Positions 6,971 to 9,429 of a DNA stretch of 9,429 nt are shown piece by piece (position 1 is the first letter of the stretch; every line of letters begins with the position of its first letter). The stretch covers positions 1 to 9,429 of the forward strand of contig JAGQMT010000008.1 in NCBI GenBank assembly GCA_020428565.1. The letters run 5' to 3'. A program made the translations under genes and the position numbers. This stretch comes from Candidatus Saccharimonadota bacterium (GTDB lineage Bacteria; Patescibacteriota; Saccharimonadia; Saccharimonadales; JACDBH01). Under the pieces are notes generated by a model. It was not told the DNA's origin. It searched no databases and worked only from the letters and a program-made list of their open reading frames with translations.

Positions 6971-6979
6971 TGCTATAAT
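6971..6979 (+). promoter_or_regulatory. Extended -10 promoter for the 396-aa membrane protein gene
   Basis: TGCTATAAT is a perfect extended -10 element (TGnTATAAT). No good -35 box is present at 17 nt (TAACAA at 6951-6956), which is typical for extended -10 promoters. Transcription would begin near 6986, giving a leader of about 33 nt. Confidence 0.55.
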
Positions 6980-7018
6980 AAAAACCAAACAAGGGGTTTA
7001 TGTAAGCAAAGAAATAAT

Positions 7019-8209
7019 ATGTCAAAAGCTCAAGACTATTTCAGAGAAATGGACGACGATATCAATAACATTATGGAGTCTATTCTTTATAGCGACTCAA
7101 AGCCATCAATAGCCCCCCCCACAACACCCCACACTCAACAGCCCTACCCCATCAACACCCCTCAGCATAAGTCAATGACCCAACCTGACAAGCCTATACA
7201 GTCAAGACCCACACCCAACCTATACAGGGATAAAAACTCACATAGCAGAAGATTTAACTCTGGAGCGCAACCTCGCCCAATCACCGAAGACGAGCCATCA
7301 TCCAGCAGACAAATCACGCCACCACCGTCAACCCCTCGTAAATCCAGGAGATTCAATGCCAATCCCAACGTCACGCCACCTCCAGTAGTCAGTCAGACTT
7401 CCAGTCCAACCCATACAGCCACACAAGATACACGCCCGGCTGCCAGTCAACAACCTACCCATAGCCAACAGGCACCACGACGCAGTGCCTACTTACAGGT
7501 CTTTGGGGCCGAAACAACCAATAAGCCGACGCCCAAAGCCAACACTCAACCCAATTACAAACCAATTTTTACAAACCCCAGCCAATCGCAAGCTAGCAAA
7601 CCCCAGACTCATATCAATCGACGAGTTCATGACACGAAACATAACGCTACAACACAGTCACCCTCACCCGAACAACAACCAGCCCCAAAAAAAGCAATCC
7701 CAAGCCTCAGGTACGCCAAAAGGTCAGTTAAATTTGTCGCGCCTGCCATAGTCACGGTTGCGATCATCGCCTTTGCTTGGACGCCTATAACCAACATCAT
7801 ACACCCAAGTAGCCCATTTGCCGATGTGCTATCGGCCAACACAACCTTCAAGATATACTATCCTACCAAACTACCATACGACTACAAAATAGAAACTGAC
7901 AGCATAAATACCAGTGGCAATAATGTCGCTATGTACATCGCCTCGGATTCTTCGGGTAACAAAATTACCATTAGCGTTCAGTCAAAACCAGACGATCTCA
8001 ATCTAGAACCACTGGTAGAAAACATGACTGGCGTCAAAAAACTAAATACTAATTATGGCGAAATCCTCGCTGGCAAGCCAAACGACAGTCCAACGTCACT
8101 GATGACAAACATCATCATAGACAATACCTGGATTATTATGTCCCTACCAGCAAAAACCAGTATAACTGACGTCCAGCTAATCGACATCGTCAACAGTCTG
8201 AGGTCATAA
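7019..8209 (+). CDS. Single-pass membrane protein with Pro/Thr/Gln-rich cytoplasmic region, function unknown
   Basis: I do not recognise this 396-aa protein as a named family. Residues 1-24 form an acidic, probably helical start (DYFREMDDDINNIMESIL). Residues about 25-228 are low-complexity, rich in Pro, Thr, Gln, Ser and Asn, with two SRRFN copies (76-80 and 109-113). A basic stretch (KKAIPSLRYAKRSVK, 224-238) precedes one membrane span (about 239-256), so the N-terminal half is predicted to be cytoplasmic. The remaining about 135 residues form a compact extracytoplasmic alpha/beta-looking domain starting FKIYYPTKLPYDYKI and ending with a helix (VQLIDIVNSLRS). It loosely recalls DUF4367-type sensor domains, but that is only a resemblance. 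A C8 run (7113-7120) lies at codons 32-34. The ATG has only a purine-rich AAAGAAAT upstream. It is divergent from parA and ends 14 bp from the convergent S74-type gene. Confidence 0.85.
   Translation: MSKAQDYFREMDDDINNIMESILYSDSKPSIAPPTTPHTQQPYPINTPQHKSMTQPDKPIQSRPTPNLYRDKNSHSRRFNSGAQPRPITEDEPSSSRQITPPPSTPRKSRRFNANPNVTPPPVVSQTSSPTHTATQDTRPAASQQPTHSQQAPRRSAYLQVFGAETTNKPTPKANTQPNYKPIFTNPSQSQASKPQTHINRRVHDTKHNATTQSPSPEQQPAPKKAIPSLRYAKRSVKFVAPAIVTVAIIAFAWTPITNIIHPSSPFADVLSANTTFKIYYPTKLPYDYKIETDSINTSGNNVAMYIASDSSGNKITISVQSKPDDLNLEPLVENMTGVKKLNTNYGEILAGKPNDSPTSLMTNIIIDNTWIIMSLPAKTSITDVQLIDIVNSLRS
7113..7120 (+). repeat. C8 homopolymer inside a membrane-protein gene
   Basis: Eight consecutive C bases encode part of Ala-Pro-Pro at residues 32-34 of the 396-aa protein. 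Gain or loss of one base would shift the frame before the membrane span. Such tracts are known slippage sites in other bacteria; variation here is not shown. Confidence 0.9.
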
Positions 8210-8223
8210 TCGCTCAAAGTTAT

Positions 8224-8242
8224 CTACTGTGCTATCCAGTAG
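8224..8242. repeat. Small inverted repeat at the convergent gene ends
   Basis: CTACTG (8224-8229) and CAGTAG (8237-8242) can form a 6-bp stem with a 7-nt loop. It covers the last codons of the S74-type gene, 15 bp after the stop of the 396-aa protein gene. There is no T-tract, so a role as a shared terminator is doubtful. Confidence 0.3.
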
Positions 8243-9429
8243 TTAAATGAGTATTGCTTCGACACCTCGGGCATATCCAAGAACAATATCCTAAACCCAT
8301 TTTGATCTTGCTCTACATAGTATCGCACTTTCGCAGAAAACTCCGTAGATGGCGTAATAGTTATCTTAGGTACAGCCGTATATGAATCATGAAATACAAT
8401 TGACACCTGCTCACCGGTAAGTATGTTTACTGTACCAGAATTGATAGTCACGACACCAGACGTATCGTTGCCCTGCACTGTTGCATCAGCTCCATCACCA
8501 GCATTCGCATGCACCGTAACAGTTGGGGCATCGCCACTAGTTATTACCTTGCCGCCGACAACTATATTAGCTCCAACTGTAAGATTCTGTGTGACGGTGA
8601 GGTTAATAGGATTATTCGCTACGCTCTGCTCCAAGACAGTCAATCTGTTCTCTACCGAAGCTAACCGACCATCAATTCCATCCACCTTCACACTTAGTTC
8701 CTGAGTACTAGCAACCAGCAAGGCTGATATCGTATGGTAATTAAAGGTTGACACCTCTCCATCCAGATTGTATTCAACGGCCTGAGGTATTACAGCCGCC
8801 ACCTGTTCTGCAATAAAGCCTACATCTTGCTTGCCAGTAGTATTCCATGTATAGCTAACTGGTTGTAACAAATTTAACTCCGTCAATCCTAGACTCAGCG
8901 CCTCCACGTCATCCTTATACCTACTTGCTGAGGTACAGCCAGCTAACTGATTAGATGAATTGTAACAAACGGCTGTATTGGTGTTTGCCGTACCCATATT
9001 AAGCTGGATAACACCCCTCGCCTCAAGGACTCCTGTGCCACTCGGATCAATGATATAGTTGCCGTTTGCACCACTATCTTGCTGGCCACCGTACACAGTA
9101 TTCGTACCAAAATCAGAAATAGTGCCCGTAGAATTAAGGTTATTGCCAGACACGTATGTGTCTGCAGCATTGGTGCCTATATTTATAGCCACGCCACTAA
9201 CAGAGCTGAAGGCATTGTTCATTATACTATTATTGGATTGCGTGTCTACGCCTCCAGAAATATCTATCCTACCAACCTGAACAGTATTATTACTAATAGT
9301 CGTATTATCGGTATTTTCGGTAATATAAATTGCTTTGACGACATTGCTAGTCGTACTGATAACATTACCCTTTATCTCATTAGATGCAGTCCCGTATAGC
9401 TGGATGGCTTGAGTAGTAAAGCTATATAT
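8224..9429 (-). CDS. Surface/fibre-like protein with beta-helix repeats and an S74 intramolecular chaperone domain (5' end outside the window)
   Basis: The frame is open from the right edge of the window to TAG at 8224-8226, giving the last 401 residues; the start lies outside, and the internal ATG at 9222 is not the true start. Residues about 10-115 show Asn/Thr/Ser/Val-rich repeats (NEIKGNVIS, TTISNNTV, NNSIMNNAF, TYVSGNNLN) typical of right-handed parallel beta-helices. At about 167-250 there is an S74 (phage tail-spike/endosialidase) chaperone domain: TSASRYKDDVEAL with candidate Ser167 and Lys172, LLQPVSYTW, VGFIAEQVAAVIPQAV and FNYHTISALLVASTQEL. A short heptad coiled coil follows (about 246-270). 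Two cysteines (C155, C165) lie just before the S74 start. Unusually, about 130 further residues with beta-rich character follow, ending FNYWIAQ. In S74 proteins the domain assists trimerisation and often self-cleaves at the Ser. A trimeric exported surface fibre or adhesin is inferred; a prophage origin is possible, but no other phage gene is present. Confidence 0.85.
   Translation of the reverse strand: MYSFTTQAIQLYGTASNEIKGNVISTTSNVVKAIYITENTDNTTISNNTVQVGRIDISGGVDTQSNNSIMNNAFSSVSGVAINIGTNAADTYVSGNNLNSTGTISDFGTNTVYGGQQDSGANGNYIIDPSGTGVLEARGVIQLNMGTANTNTAVCYNSSNQLAGCTSASRYKDDVEALSLGLTELNLLQPVSYTWNTTGKQDVGFIAEQVAAVIPQAVEYNLDGEVSTFNYHTISALLVASTQELSVKVDGIDGRLASVENRLTVLEQSVANNPINLTVTQNLTVGANIVVGGKVITSGDAPTVTVHANAGDGADATVQGNDTSGVVTINSGTVNILTGEQVSIVFHDSYTAVPKITITPSTEFSAKVRYYVEQDQNGFRILFLDMPEVSKQYSFNYWIAQ

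Larger units (their letters stand above)
6737..7018. other. Divergent intergenic region upstream of parA
   Basis: This 282-bp gene-free stretch lies between parA (leftward) and the 396-aa membrane protein gene (rightward). It contains TTATGGACA (6838-6846) and TTATCCACT (6854-6862), which match the DnaA-box consensus TTATCCACA at 7 and 8 of 9 bases. It also contains an inverted repeat at 6925-6938, two copies of TATCAT (6905-6910 and 6919-6924), and an extended -10 promoter at 6971-6979. I found no clear parA promoter and no parS. The density of possible sites is suggestive of regulation, but the DnaA-box matches could be chance. Confidence 0.4.

Noticed and set aside
5104..7018. A canonical parS site near parAB
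   Set aside because: No sequence close to the TGTTTCACGTGAAACA palindrome was found by eye; the 6925-6938 repeat does not resemble it.
7162..7374. Minus-strand open frame of 70 codons in the low-complexity region of the 396-aa gene
   Set aside because: It arises from the Pro/Thr-rich composition, which avoids stops on the opposite strand. No ribosome site or motif is present.
1..9429. CRISPR array, insertion sequence, tRNA or rRNA
   Set aside because: No regularly spaced direct repeats, transposase motifs, terminal inverted repeats or tRNA/rRNA signatures were seen.

Overview
The window comes from a small-genome, AT-leaning bacterium, most likely a Patescibacteria/CPR member of the Saccharibacteria (TM7) type. 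This assignment is inference from gene content and style: a PrmC-like methyltransferase with an NLPY motif, membrane-anchored proteins with long low-complexity cytoplasmic tails, mostly weak Shine-Dalgarno signals, and a beta-helix/S74 surface protein. There is no 16S gene or marker here to prove it. UAA and UGA both act as ordinary stops, so no code change is implied.

Left part (1-4210): the 3' end of a prmC/hemK-like gene on + runs into, and overlaps by 35 bp, a leftward cell-envelope cluster. In transcription order this cluster is a LytR-CpsA-Psr (LCP) cell-wall transferase (4210 leftwards), a 249-aa polytopic membrane protein of unknown function, and a single-PDZ HtrA-type serine protease (GTG start at 1607, strong SD). 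The LCP gene is broken or recoded near its end. An in-frame TAA (2528-2530) interrupts the LytR_C domain, and the same frame continues for 34 more codons that encode the expected end of the domain. It then terminates inside the start of the next gene, a 17-bp overlap. This is the most informative observation in the window.

Middle (4211-6736): a divergent promoter region separates the LCP gene from a rightward signal peptidase I (lepB). lepB converges on a leftward parA-parB pair (14-bp overlap), which is the chromosome segregation module. No canonical parS was found in the window.

Right part (6737-9429): a 282-bp spacer between the divergent parA and the next gene holds an extended -10 promoter, a 14-bp inverted repeat and two weak DnaA-box-like 9-mers. 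It is followed by a 396-aa single-pass membrane protein with a Pro/Thr/Gln-rich cytoplasmic half that contains a C8 tract, and an unrecognised extracytoplasmic domain. The last gene (leftward, 5' end outside the window) encodes a surface or fibre-like protein with beta-helix-type repeats, an S74 intramolecular-chaperone domain, a short coiled coil and an additional C-terminal beta-rich domain.

Taken together this is a cell-envelope and chromosome-segregation neighbourhood: precursor processing (LepB), wall-polymer attachment (LCP), envelope quality control (HtrA), two likely surface-exposed proteins, and ParAB. No mobile element, CRISPR array, tRNA or rRNA was seen.
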